Positions 6,683-14,408 of a stretch of DNA of 53,560 bases are shown here, one piece after another. The notes under the pieces were generated by a model, which was not told where the DNA came from, ran no database searches, and was given only the letters and a program-made list of their open reading frames with translations. Within the stretch, counting starts at the first letter, position 1. Each line of letters opens with the position of its first letter. Source of the stretch: an uncultured Bacteroidales bacterium (GTDB taxonomy: Bacteria > Bacteroidota > Bacteroidia > Bacteroidales > Paludibacteraceae); NCBI GenBank assembly GCA_900319005.1, contig ONMV01000011.1, forward strand, positions 1-53,560, written 5' to 3'. Position numbers and translations under genes: made by a program.

Positions 6683-8866
6683 TTATAGTTTCGCCTGAAT
6701 GCTCACTTTTGCCCAAGCGCCGGGTTGGAGGATTCCGCCGTAGTCGTAATAGCGCGTATGGGTGATATTTGTACACTCGGCAGCGACACGCAGGTAGCGG
6801 TTCTGCCAATAGATAGAACCATCCAATAACCATACGGGCTGATAGTTCTGCACAGCCCCTTCGGCATTGTTGAACTGACCTTCTCGTTTCTGAAAGCGCA
6901 CCGTCCAGGAAGCGCCAAAACCTTTGTAGATACCATGCTCCAGACGGATAGACAGTTTATGACTCAGGTAATCGAGATAGCGTGAACCCGTCTCTTTGAG
7001 GTCCAAGTTCAGATAGGTGTATGCGTAATCGACCGCCACACAACGCAGCCATTCGTTAAGCCGGTATGCGATAGAAAGTTCTATGCCTGTAGCATCCACA
7101 CGTTGCTGATTCTGTGCGTGATACGGTCGTTTCGTATCTTCCGGCACATACACCCAGTCGATGATGTCTCTTCCCCATCGGTAGTACCAATCGGCGGACA
7201 AAGTGAGCATGCCTTTGTCCGATTTGTCATTTGAGATTTGAGATTTGACATTTCCTAATTTCCATTCTCCTTTGTAGCCGACTGAGAGGAGCCATGCTTT
7301 TTCGGGATTGAGGTTGCGGTTACCCAGTTGGTTTCCGGCGTTATAATAGAGATCGGTGAACGTGGGCATGCGCAGCGAGCGGTTGGCATTCAGATAAACG
7401 GTTCCGCCTTTTTTGAAGTCATAGCCGATGTTTGCTCCTCCACCCAGATGGTGTCCGAATTGGGAGTTGTATGTGCCGTTGATGCCGATGGAAGCGGCTA
7501 AACCTGCATAATAGAAGCTTTGTTCGGCATAGTAGTTTGTATGGAAACGATTACCTCCTTTGACCAGATCCAATACGCGAACTTGGGATAGCGGAAAACC
7601 TTCTACATTCGGTACTTGTCCGTTTGGATTGATGGTGTCACCAAGGTTCGTAGAGTGCATGTTTTCATTACGGATACTGATTCCGAAGGATGTGGTTCCC
7701 ACACGCGAAGCATAATGGGCAGCCAGCGCGGCGGAAGCGGTCTGCGCGAAGTGAAAATTACCGTACAGTCGCTGTCCGCGATGCCATTCGTAGCGGTCGT
7801 AGTTAGCGCGATAAGCCGCTTGAGCGTCTAAGCGCCATGCCCCCCAGCGATGTGCGTACTTGGCGGACGCAAAAGCTGTACGCGTGGCGTCAAACTGGTC
7901 TTGCGACCCAAAACCATAACCCATTCCCAACCCTGCATCTTTCCATTGCGCACCGGCCTGCACATCGAGTTCTCTCCATCGTGTCTGGAAATAGAGGTTC
8001 ACCAGTTGAAAATCCGAGTTACGGCATGCAATGGCTTCTTTCTCCGTGGGTTGTGGTGCCAGATAACCTTCCGCCCGCGAGTAATCCGCCGCAATGTTGA
8101 ATTGTGCCTCTTTGTGTGCCACGGATGCCGCCACCTGCGGATGAAACCAACCGTTCATGCCCCCGTCCAGACGTAAAATAGTTTGAGAGGTTGTACCTCT
8201 GTTTGAAGTTGTTTGCGCTTCGCTGTTAGAAACAGTTTGTTTCGTGACGATATTGATTGCTCCGGAGAAGGCTCCGTGCAGATGTGCCGAGGTGCCTTGC
8301 AACACTTCGATGCGCTCAATCATCGCCGGTGTAATCGGCAGGTTCAGCGCATAATGCCCCGTATGGAAGTCGCTCATACTCACGCCGTTGAGCAACACAA
8401 GGACTTGGTCGAACGTGCCGCCGCGCATACTGATGTCGGCCTGTGCACCGTTAGCTCCCCGTGTCCGCACATCCAGCCCCGGCAGGTATTGCAGGATATC
8501 CGCCACGGTCTGTATCGGCAACGCCTCTATCTCGGCGTGCGATACCTGTGTGATAAGACGGAAGGCTTCCGAATGAACTTCAGCTTTCTGAGAAACGACC
8601 AACACCTCCTGAAGACTAAGTTGCCGGTCGGTTAAGGGGATGGAATCCGCCGTTCCCGATGAATTTTCCGCCATGGTCGGTATGCAGAACAAGCCGCAGA
8701 GGGCAACTGCTACGCTCTTACCATGCTTGAGCATCTCCAGATCGGTCATATAACCCGCCACGTGTCCGATAGTCACCTCGCGGTGAAGTGAACGGAAAGC
8801 GGCGTACGCCTTGTGGCAGAACCGACGGAAACGGATTCCTGTTTTGAATGAATAATTTTTGAACAT
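6683..8866 (-). CDS. TonB-dependent outer membrane receptor
   Basis: A 727-residue outer-membrane gated barrel for TonB-driven uptake; the ligand is unknown. The start is ATG 8866, because the frame upstream runs through low-complexity and promoter sequence. The N-terminus has RFCHKAYAAFRSLHREVTIG, a pattern common before the signal region of Bacteroidales receptors, then a hydrophobic export segment. The plug follows (DILQYLPGLDVRTRGANGAQ ... DISMRGGTFDQVLVLLNGV ... IERIEVLQGTSAHLHG ... GAINIVTKQ), then a beta barrel ending in an aromatic strand. The overall pattern resembles BtuB/CirA-like vitamin or siderophore receptors, with no SusC-type N-terminal domain. An in-frame 42-base heptamer array inserts about 14 residues in a likely surface loop (about residues 535-548). 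It is convergent with the hydrolase and divergent from the thioesterase. Confidence 0.9.
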   Translation of the reverse strand: MFKNYSFKTGIRFRRFCHKAYAAFRSLHREVTIGHVAGYMTDLEMLKHGKSVAVALCGLFCIPTMAENSSGTADSIPLTDRQLSLQEVLVVSQKAEVHSEAFRLITQVSHAEIEALPIQTVADILQYLPGLDVRTRGANGAQADISMRGGTFDQVLVLLNGVSMSDFHTGHYALNLPITPAMIERIEVLQGTSAHLHGAFSGAINIVTKQTVSNSEAQTTSNRGTTSQTILRLDGGMNGWFHPQVAASVAHKEAQFNIAADYSRAEGYLAPQPTEKEAIACRNSDFQLVNLYFQTRWRELDVQAGAQWKDAGLGMGYGFGSQDQFDATRTAFASAKYAHRWGAWRLDAQAAYRANYDRYEWHRGQRLYGNFHFAQTASAALAAHYASRVGTTSFGISIRNENMHSTNLGDTINPNGQVPNVEGFPLSQVRVLDLVKGGNRFHTNYYAEQSFYYAGLAASIGINGTYNSQFGHHLGGGANIGYDFKKGGTVYLNANRSLRMPTFTDLYYNAGNQLGNRNLNPEKAWLLSVGYKGEWKLGNVKSQISNDKSDKGMLTLSADWYYRWGRDIIDWVYVPEDTKRPYHAQNQQRVDATGIELSIAYRLNEWLRCVAVDYAYTYLNLDLKETGSRYLDYLSHKLSIRLEHGIYKGFGASWTVRFQKREGQFNNAEGAVQNYQPVWLLDGSIYWQNRYLRVAAECTNITHTRYYDYGGILQPGAWAKVSIQAKL
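7222..7263. repeat. six-unit heptamer array inside the TonB receptor gene
   Basis: ATTTGTC, ATTTGAG, ATTTGAG, ATTTGAC, ATTTCCT, AATTTCC: six consecutive 7-base units, 42 bases in all, which is 14 codons and keeps the reading frame. The encoded peptide on the minus strand is close to LGNVKSQISNDKSD, unlike the surrounding barrel strands. Confidence 0.8.
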
Positions 8867-8895
8867 TTGAATAGGTGCTTTTTGTAAAAAGCGCG

Positions 8896-8927
8896 CAAAG
8901 TTACAAAAAATAATTGAAAATTGAAAA
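8896..8927 (-). promoter_or_regulatory. possible promoter of the TonB receptor gene
   Basis: The -7 box TAACTTTG (minus strand, 8896-8903) is clear, but at the usual 20-base distance the -33 position reads TTTT instead of TTTG. The ATG is 29 bases downstream. It is weaker than the other promoters in the window, which may mean that an activator is needed. Confidence 0.5.
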
Positions 8928-8941
8928 TAAAAAACAGAAAA

Positions 8942-8973
8942 TTTGCATAATTCATGTTTTTTTTGTACTTTTG
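8942..8973 (+). promoter_or_regulatory. promoter of the acyl-ACP thioesterase gene
   Basis: TTTG 8942-8945, 20-base spacer, TACTTTTG 8966-8973. The ATG is 19 bases downstream. Confidence 0.8.
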
Positions 8974-8992
8974 CATTCTCAAAGTATAAATT

Positions 8993-9787
8993 ATGGAATC
9001 GTATACTCATCGTTATTCACTTACCGCAGCGGATATAGACACGCGTTACCGGATGACGCCGAGTGCCGTGTTGTTGTATTATCAGGATTGTTGGGCGCGC
9101 TATATGGCTTGTCTGCATCTGGCGGCATTTGATATCGTTAAGCAACACCGCATATGGGTCATTACAGAGTTCAACGCGTGGTTTGAGGATCAGACGGCTC
9201 TTTGGTCGGACGATATCGACGTGACCGTATGGAATAGCGAAGTGGGTACGCTGCGGCTTTATGCAGAGTTCCGTGTGAAGCGGTCGGATGGGGTAGAGAT
9301 TGCGCATGGATACGGTTGTTGGACGCTGTTGGATACCGAGGCGCATCGTTTGGCTCCGACGACGCCTTTCCAGCCCCAGATCCCTGTGATGCCGGAAATG
9401 ACTTCGGAGACCCATCGGAAACGTCGATTTATGACGGAAGGTATTCATCTGCAACAGGTTGAGCACCGCGTCAATCCGATTAACCTTGATTTCAACGGAC
9501 ATGTCAACAACCGCACATACCTCTCGATTGCTATGCAATCAGCGGATGAGGCATTTATGGATACGTATGCGATTCGGTGTTTGACTATTCATTGGCTGAA
9601 GGAGACTTTCCTCGGCGATACGCTCACCTGCCGTCTGACCTTGCTGCCAAACGAAACAGCAGAAACGAGGTACCATTACCTGCAGACAATCGCGCGAAAC
9701 GATGCCGAGACCGCGGCTCAGGTCTATTCTGAATGGAAACCACGCACGGAGCAGACTGACGTCTCGACTCATGCTCCGAGAAAATGA
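8993..9787 (+). CDS. acyl-ACP thioesterase
   Basis: A FatA/FatB-type thioesterase that releases fatty acids from acyl carrier protein. It has 264 residues, as usual for bacterial members with two hotdog folds. The first hotdog contains TAADIDTRYRMTPSAVLLYYQDC and IWVITEFNAWFEDQTALWSD. The second begins near residue 150 and contains NPINLDFNGHVNNRTYLSIA, where the Asn and His of the FNGHVNN motif are the family's catalytic region. The gene has its own promoter and a short leader of about 10-15 bases. No terminator is obvious before tsaC. No fatty-acid genes adjoin, so its role is inferred from family alone. Confidence 0.9.
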   Translation: MESYTHRYSLTAADIDTRYRMTPSAVLLYYQDCWARYMACLHLAAFDIVKQHRIWVITEFNAWFEDQTALWSDDIDVTVWNSEVGTLRLYAEFRVKRSDGVEIAHGYGCWTLLDTEAHRLAPTTPFQPQIPVMPEMTSETHRKRRFMTEGIHLQQVEHRVNPINLDFNGHVNNRTYLSIAMQSADEAFMDTYAIRCLTIHWLKETFLGDTLTCRLTLLPNETAETRYHYLQTIARNDAETAAQVYSEWKPRTEQTDVSTHAPRK

Positions 9788-9901
9788 TTGTCAATGATCT
9801 GATGCCGGCCTATATAGTTAATTCAAGAAATTAATCGCTTATATGAAAACGACTTTAAATCTTCGAATTCGCTCTCTTTCGGGCGATTTTCTCTTTTTTT
9901 A

Positions 9902-9933
9902 TTTGCATATCTCGCAAAAAAGCCGTACCTTTG
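9902..9933 (+). promoter_or_regulatory. promoter of tsaC
   Basis: TTTG 9902-9905, 20-base spacer, TACCTTTG 9926-9933. The ATG at 9943 comes only 9 bases after the -7 box, so the mRNA should be leaderless or nearly so. Confidence 0.8.
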
Positions 9934-9942
9934 TGCCCGATT

Positions 9943-10572
9943 ATGATAAACAAACAATACGATAGCGACGATCTAAAAGAAGCGCTCAATGTCCTCCGTT
10001 CCGGAGGTATCATTGTCTATCCGACCGATACCGTCTGGGGGATTGGATGCGATGCAACCAATCCACAGGCGGTCAAACGCATCTATGACCTCAAACAGCG
10101 GGAGGATTCCAAATCTATGCTTGTCCTTCTTGACTCCGCTGCCAAGCTCGATTACTATGTCGATGTTCCCGATGCCGCGGAAAGGCTTTTGGGAGTACTG
10201 AATACAGAACGCTTCCCTGACGGAACAAACCTCCATTCACAAGAGGTCTCCGCCAAGCCCTTGACCATTATCTATCCCCATGCCCGCAACTTGGCGCAGA
10301 ACCTCATTGCCCAAGATGGATCGGTCGGTATTAGAATCACGAACGAGACTTTCAGCAAGGAGCTATGCGCGCGACTGAAACGACCGATCGTGTCCACCAG
10401 TGCGAACATCAGCGGGCAGCCAACCGCCCGTTTCTTTCATGAAATAGATGAGAGAATCTTGAACGGAGCGGACTACGTCTGCCGTTTCCGAAGAGACGAT
10501 CAGACCCCTCACGCACCCAGCAGCATAATCAAAGTGAACGCTGATAACTCTTTTATTATCATCCGACAATAA
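9943..10572 (+). CDS. tsaC: L-threonylcarbamoyladenylate synthase (Sua5/YwlC/TsaC family)
   Basis: Makes threonylcarbamoyl-AMP from Thr, bicarbonate and ATP for the t6A37 modification of ANN-decoding tRNAs. It has 209 residues from ATG 9943; an in-frame TTG at 9931 lies inside the promoter and is rejected. Diagnostic motifs are IIVYPTDTVWGIGCDA, IYDLKQREDSKSMLVLL, SVGIRITNETFSKELCARL and RPIVSTSANISGQP. Between YVDVPDAAERLL and AKPLTIIYP there are about 15 more residues than I expect from Bacteroides relatives (around NTERFPDGTNLHSQ), possibly an insertion. A heptamer array lies right after the stop. The gene is followed in the same direction by the sugar transferase. Confidence 0.9.
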   Translation: MINKQYDSDDLKEALNVLRSGGIIVYPTDTVWGIGCDATNPQAVKRIYDLKQREDSKSMLVLLDSAAKLDYYVDVPDAAERLLGVLNTERFPDGTNLHSQEVSAKPLTIIYPHARNLAQNLIAQDGSVGIRITNETFSKELCARLKRPIVSTSANISGQPTARFFHEIDERILNGADYVCRFRRDDQTPHAPSSIIKVNADNSFIIIRQ

Positions 10573-10573
10573 A

Positions 10574-10602
10574 TTGTACCTTGTACTTTGTCCCTTTGTA
10601 CT
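10574..10602. repeat. heptamer array after the tsaC stop codon
   Basis: TTGTACC, TTGTACT, TTGTCCC, TTTGTACT. It starts 2 bases after the tsaC stop and fills most of the 37-base gap before the next gene. Confidence 0.7.
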
Positions 10603-10609
10603 TTAACTT

Positions 10610-11881
10610 ATGACTTTACGGCGTAAACAGCAATTAGGATATATCTTGGCTGACCTCATCAGTAGCGAACTGGTGTGGTTGTGCTTCTTGGGATTCCGGT
10701 GGATTGTATATGAAGGACGTGCCGAATGGGTAGGAGAGGTTTTGGTGCCCGCTTTTGATTTCTGGCACCCTCTCTTGGTCTATCCTCTCGTCTGCCTGAT
10801 GGTTTATTATCTCTCCGGATATTACCTGCGACCCTTCCAGAAACCTCTTTGGAGAGAGTTCTTGAGAACATTTGTTTCCTCCGCTATCATCGCGTTGTTT
10901 TTCTTTTTTATCATCATCATTGATGATTACGTCGAGGATTACAATCGTTATCTGGTCTCTTTGGGCGTCCTCTTCGGACTACAGTTTGTGTTGAGTTATA
11001 TACCTCGTCTCACTATCACGCTGCTCTCCCGACGAAGGGGAATACTGAGGACGCTGACGATTCACTCTATGGAGGAGGCTAAATCTCTGAATGCCGGCGA
11101 ACAGGATGAGATCATCCTCGATTTGCCCGAGGGCTATACCGATCGGGAGTTATATGCCATTATTGCCTGTCTTTACCCCCTCTCCTGCGAGATCAGTATG
11201 GTTCCCCGCGTGTATGATATGCTTACCGGAGCGGCGCGTATCGATCATCTGAACAGACCCTCTCTCATTCGTATTACCGAGCAGGCTATGAGCGATGCCG
11301 AGATATGTATCAAACGAGCCTTCGATGTGGTTGTTTCCGCTTTGGGCTTGGTTTTGCTCGCACCGCTCTTTGCTCTCTTTGCTTTACTAATCAAATGTTC
11401 TTCCAAAGGTCCGGTTTTCTATTCTCAGGAACGCATCGGGCTTTACGGAATACCCTTCAAGATATACAAGTTCCGCACAATGATAACCGGCGCCGAATCG
11501 GATGGGATTCCCCATCTGACGCAGGGAAACGATCCGCGTATTACGCCTCTCGGGCGATGGCTACGAAAATACCGGCTGGATGAGTTACCGCAGTTATGGA
11601 ATATCCTTCTCGGCGAGATGTCTATCGTCGGTCCACGTCCCGAGAGACCCTATTTCATCGAACAAATCATGAAAGAGGCGCCATACTACTGTCTCCTTTA
11701 CAAAGTCAGACCCGGACTGACCAGCTGGGGACCTATACGAGTCGGATACACCGATACAATGGAGAAAATGATTGAACGGCTGAACTGCGATGTAGTCTAT
11801 GTAGAGAATATGTCGCTGCTGCTGGATATGAAAATATTATTCTTTACTGTAGGAGTTATTATTCATGGAAAAGGACAATAA
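10610..11881 (+). CDS. polyprenyl-phosphate sugar-1-phosphate transferase (bacterial sugar transferase family)
   Basis: Starts glycan assembly by moving a sugar-phosphate from a UDP-sugar to undecaprenyl phosphate at the inner membrane. It has 423 residues. Four or five hydrophobic segments in the first ~140 residues and a poorly conserved middle region form the WcaJ/WbaP-like N-terminal half. The C-terminal catalytic domain begins near residue 230 with CIKRAFDVVVSALGLVLLAP and continues with VFYSQERIGLYGIPFKIYKF, the catalytic-type RLDELPQLWNILLGEMSIVG and PRPERPYF. No other capsule or O-antigen genes are in the window, so the pathway is unspecified. Its 3' end overlaps the start of xseB by 17 bases. 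Confidence 0.9.
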   Translation: MTLRRKQQLGYILADLISSELVWLCFLGFRWIVYEGRAEWVGEVLVPAFDFWHPLLVYPLVCLMVYYLSGYYLRPFQKPLWREFLRTFVSSAIIALFFFFIIIIDDYVEDYNRYLVSLGVLFGLQFVLSYIPRLTITLLSRRRGILRTLTIHSMEEAKSLNAGEQDEIILDLPEGYTDRELYAIIACLYPLSCEISMVPRVYDMLTGAARIDHLNRPSLIRITEQAMSDAEICIKRAFDVVVSALGLVLLAPLFALFALLIKCSSKGPVFYSQERIGLYGIPFKIYKFRTMITGAESDGIPHLTQGNDPRITPLGRWLRKYRLDELPQLWNILLGEMSIVGPRPERPYFIEQIMKEAPYYCLLYKVRPGLTSWGPIRVGYTDTMEKMIERLNCDVVYVENMSLLLDMKILFFTVGVIIHGKGQ

Positions 11882-12053
11882 ACTGACGTACGACGAGGCG
11901 CTCGTTCGCGCAGAACAACTTATTGAACAACTCGAAAAAAAAGAGGCGCTTAGTATGGATGAATACAAGCGCCTCGCCTTAGAAGTCTCTACATTGCTTA
12001 AGCAATGCAAAGACGAGATTTCGAAAATGGCTACAAGCCTAAACTCTCTTTGA
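11865..12053 (+). CDS. xseB: exodeoxyribonuclease VII small subunit
   Basis: The 62-residue helical small subunit binds the large XseA nuclease that degrades single-stranded DNA. LTYDEALVRAEQLIEQLEKK, the following SMDEYKRLALEVSTLLKQC and the terminal coiled-coil pattern match XseB. Start ATG 11865 lies within the last 17 bases of the sugar transferase gene, so translation is probably coupled. Its end overlaps the convergent phosphomannomutase gene by 23 bases. XseA is not in the window, so subunit supply is unlinked here. Confidence 0.8.
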   Translation: MEKDNKLTYDEALVRAEQLIEQLEKKEALSMDEYKRLALEVSTLLKQCKDEISKMATSLNSL

Positions 12054-13818
12054 TTGCCGGTACACGTGCTTCCGCTTCTGCGGTGCAACGCTCGTAGTCT
12101 GCTCCGGTGAAGGGTTTGCCGATCTCGGTCTTAACCGGAATCTCGAAGTAGAACTTTATCTTCGGCTCTGTTCCTGACGGACGAACGGAAACCTTCAAAC
12201 CGCCTTCCGTGAAGTACTGCAGTACGTTACTCGTCGCGTTCAACGCCATTTCGAATTTCTCATTTTCCCATTTACCATTGACCAATTTCTTCTGCTCCAG
12301 GGTCTTGTAGTCCTTGATGAGGCATACTTTCTCGCCTGCAATCTCCATTGGCGGGTTCTCACGGTAGTTCTTCATCATTGCCTGGATCTCCTCGGCACCT
12401 GTCTTACCCGGACGTACAACATTGATCGTGGTCTCACGTTGGAAACCGTAGTCGGCGTAGATCTTGAGCAGGTAATCATAGAGGGTCATGCCGTTATCCT
12501 TTGCGTACGCAGCGATCTCGCAGATGAGGCAGATAGCCGAAGGCGAACATTTGTCGCGTACAGCATCGTACGGCAGGAAGCCGAAGCTCTCCTCACCACC
12601 ACCGATATATTTGCGTTTGCCTTCCCACATACGGATACGGTTGGCAATCCATTTGAAGCCTGTGTATTCGTCGGTGAGGGTGACACCCTGTGCGTCCGCA
12701 ATCTTACGGATGAGCTCGGAGGTCACGATGGTCTTGACGATATACATATCGTCGCGGAACTTACCCAGACGCTTCATGTTGTTGATGATGTAGTAGTGGA
12801 ACATGATGTTGGTCTGGTTACCGTTGATGATGACCCACTCGCCTTTGTCATTACGGCAAACTATGGCGATACGGTCCGCGTCCGGGTCGGAAGCGATAAC
12901 CAGATCGGCACCAAGCTTGGTGCCTAACTTCATACCGAGGGTCATAGCTTCAGCGTTCTCCGGGTTCGGGGAAACGACAGTCGGGAAATTACCATCGATC
13001 ACCATCTGCTCGGGCACTACGTGGATGTTCTGGAATCCCCATGAACGCAGACACATCGGTACAATCTGACGTCCGGCTCCGTGCATCGGCGTATAGACGA
13101 TGTTGAGATCTTTCTGACGGTTGATCGACTCCTGGTCAATGAGTACGTCATGAACTGCCATCATGTAATCGTAGTCCATTTCGCCGCCGATGATCTCGAT
13201 GAGGTCTTTGTTCGCCTCCCATTTGACATCCTCCATGCGCACTTTGTTCACCTCGTCAATGATACCTTGGTCATGCGGCTGAAGCACCTGCGAGCCATCC
13301 TCCCAGTATGCTTTGTAACCATTGTACTCTTTGGGGTTGTGCGAAGCGGTTACGTTCACACCGCCCTGACATTTGAGGTGACGGATAGCGAAGGAAACCT
13401 CCGGTGTCGGACGAAGCGACTCAAAGAGATAGACCTTGATACCGTTAGCAGAGAAGATATTCGCTACCGTCTCAGCAAACATACGTCCGTTATTACGGCA
13501 GTCATGCCCTACAACGACGGCTACCCGTCCGTTCTGTACATTCTGGAAGCCACCCTGTTTCTGCACTTTGAGCAGATAGTTAGCGTAACCCTGGGTAGCC
13601 ATGGCTACGATATACTTATTCATTCGGTTCGTACCCGGTCCCATAATACCGCGGAGACCACCGGTACCAAATTCGAGGGTGCGATAGAAAGCGTCGATGA
13701 GCTCGGTCTTGTCCTCTGCTTCCATCATGGCTTTCACTTGTGCGCGAGTTTCCGCGTCAAAAGGTTCCTTGGCCCAAACCTCAGCAACCTCCATAACTTT
13801 TTTCAATTCTTCGTTCAT
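12031..13818 (-). CDS. phosphoglucomutase/phosphomannomutase (alpha-D-phosphohexomutase)
   Basis: Interconverts hexose 1- and 6-phosphates. The 595 residues fit the long PGM2-like bacterial branch. The four domains carry, in order, the phosphoserine loop VTASHNPKEYNGYK, the Mg-binding loop SDPDADRIAI, the sugar-binding GGGEESFGFLP, and the phosphate-binding RPSGTEPKIKFYFEI near the C-terminus. It is last in the hflX-hpt-pgm run on the minus strand. The gap from hpt is 47 bases and is mostly a heptamer array. Its stop overlaps the convergent xseB gene, and no terminator is visible between them. Glucose versus mannose preference cannot be told from sequence. Confidence 0.92.
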   Translation of the reverse strand: MNEELKKVMEVAEVWAKEPFDAETRAQVKAMMEAEDKTELIDAFYRTLEFGTGGLRGIMGPGTNRMNKYIVAMATQGYANYLLKVQKQGGFQNVQNGRVAVVVGHDCRNNGRMFAETVANIFSANGIKVYLFESLRPTPEVSFAIRHLKCQGGVNVTASHNPKEYNGYKAYWEDGSQVLQPHDQGIIDEVNKVRMEDVKWEANKDLIEIIGGEMDYDYMMAVHDVLIDQESINRQKDLNIVYTPMHGAGRQIVPMCLRSWGFQNIHVVPEQMVIDGNFPTVVSPNPENAEAMTLGMKLGTKLGADLVIASDPDADRIAIVCRNDKGEWVIINGNQTNIMFHYYIINNMKRLGKFRDDMYIVKTIVTSELIRKIADAQGVTLTDEYTGFKWIANRIRMWEGKRKYIGGGEESFGFLPYDAVRDKCSPSAICLICEIAAYAKDNGMTLYDYLLKIYADYGFQRETTINVVRPGKTGAEEIQAMMKNYRENPPMEIAGEKVCLIKDYKTLEQKKLVNGKWENEKFEMALNATSNVLQYFTEGGLKVSVRPSGTEPKIKFYFEIPVKTEIGKPFTGADYERCTAEAEARVPAIKESLGL

Positions 13819-13832
13819 GGTGATTAATGTTA

Positions 13833-13870
13833 AATTGTTATTTATTGTTAATTATCAATTATCAACTATT
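13833..13870. repeat. heptamer array at the hpt stop codon
   Basis: AATTGTT, a 10-base variant, then AATTATC, AATTATC, AACTATT. The last unit contains CTA, which is the TAG stop of hpt on the minus strand. The array fills the hpt-pgm gap. Confidence 0.75.
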
Positions 13871-14408
13871 CTTTGACTTTATAAATAGCGTCCAAGTTTC
13901 GCACAAATCCGTCAAAATCAAGGCCGTAGCCAATGACGAACTCATCGGTTATCTCATGTCCGATATAATCCGGTTTGGCATCGTCGTACTCTAATTTATT
14001 GGGTTTGAAGAGCATTGTAGCTACTTTGACCGAGTTAGCGCCCTGTGCCCGCAAATGCGCTTTCAGCTGATGAATGGTCAGACCGGAATCTACCACGTCC
14101 TCCACGATAATCACATCGCGGTTTTCCACCACTTGCTGCAAGGGTACGATGAACTCCAACTGCCCCGTAGAAGACATGCCCCAATAGGAACTGACACGAA
14201 TGAACGTCACTTCGCAACGTACCCCCTTGAGCGCGCGCATCAAGTCCGCCGCAAAGACAAAAGCACCGTTTAAAATAACTACAAAGAGCGGTTCTTTGTC
14301 GTGATAATCGTTACTGATGCGATCTGCTACTTGAGACACATCTTTCGCTATTTGTTGAGGGGTTAACCACTCTTCAAAATGATAACCTTGTTCGTCAATC
14401 GTCCTCAT
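13866..14408 (-). CDS. hpt: hypoxanthine phosphoribosyltransferase
   Basis: A purine-salvage enzyme converting hypoxanthine or guanine plus PRPP to IMP or GMP. It has 180 residues from ATG 14408, chosen because family homology (RTIDEQGYHFEEWLTPQQI) begins there; a longer frame from 14429 enters hflX. PRPP is bound by VIIVEDVVDSGLTIHQL, with the paired acidic residues of the family, and the purine pocket contains DYIGHEITDEFVIGYGLDFD. VILNGAFVFAADLMRAL is the N-terminal substrate loop. The start overlaps the hflX stop by 14 bases, so the two are likely co-translated. The stop codon lies in a heptamer unit. Confidence 0.93.
   Translation of the reverse strand: MRTIDEQGYHFEEWLTPQQIAKDVSQVADRISNDYHDKEPLFVVILNGAFVFAADLMRALKGVRCEVTFIRVSSYWGMSSTGQLEFIVPLQQVVENRDVIIVEDVVDSGLTIHQLKAHLRAQGANSVKVATMLFKPNKLEYDDAKPDYIGHEITDEFVIGYGLDFDGFVRNLDAIYKVKE

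Noticed and set aside
9788-9901. Terminator after the thioesterase gene
   Set aside because: Only a weak, gapped stem around CGCTCTCTTTCGGGCG could be drawn, not enough to call.
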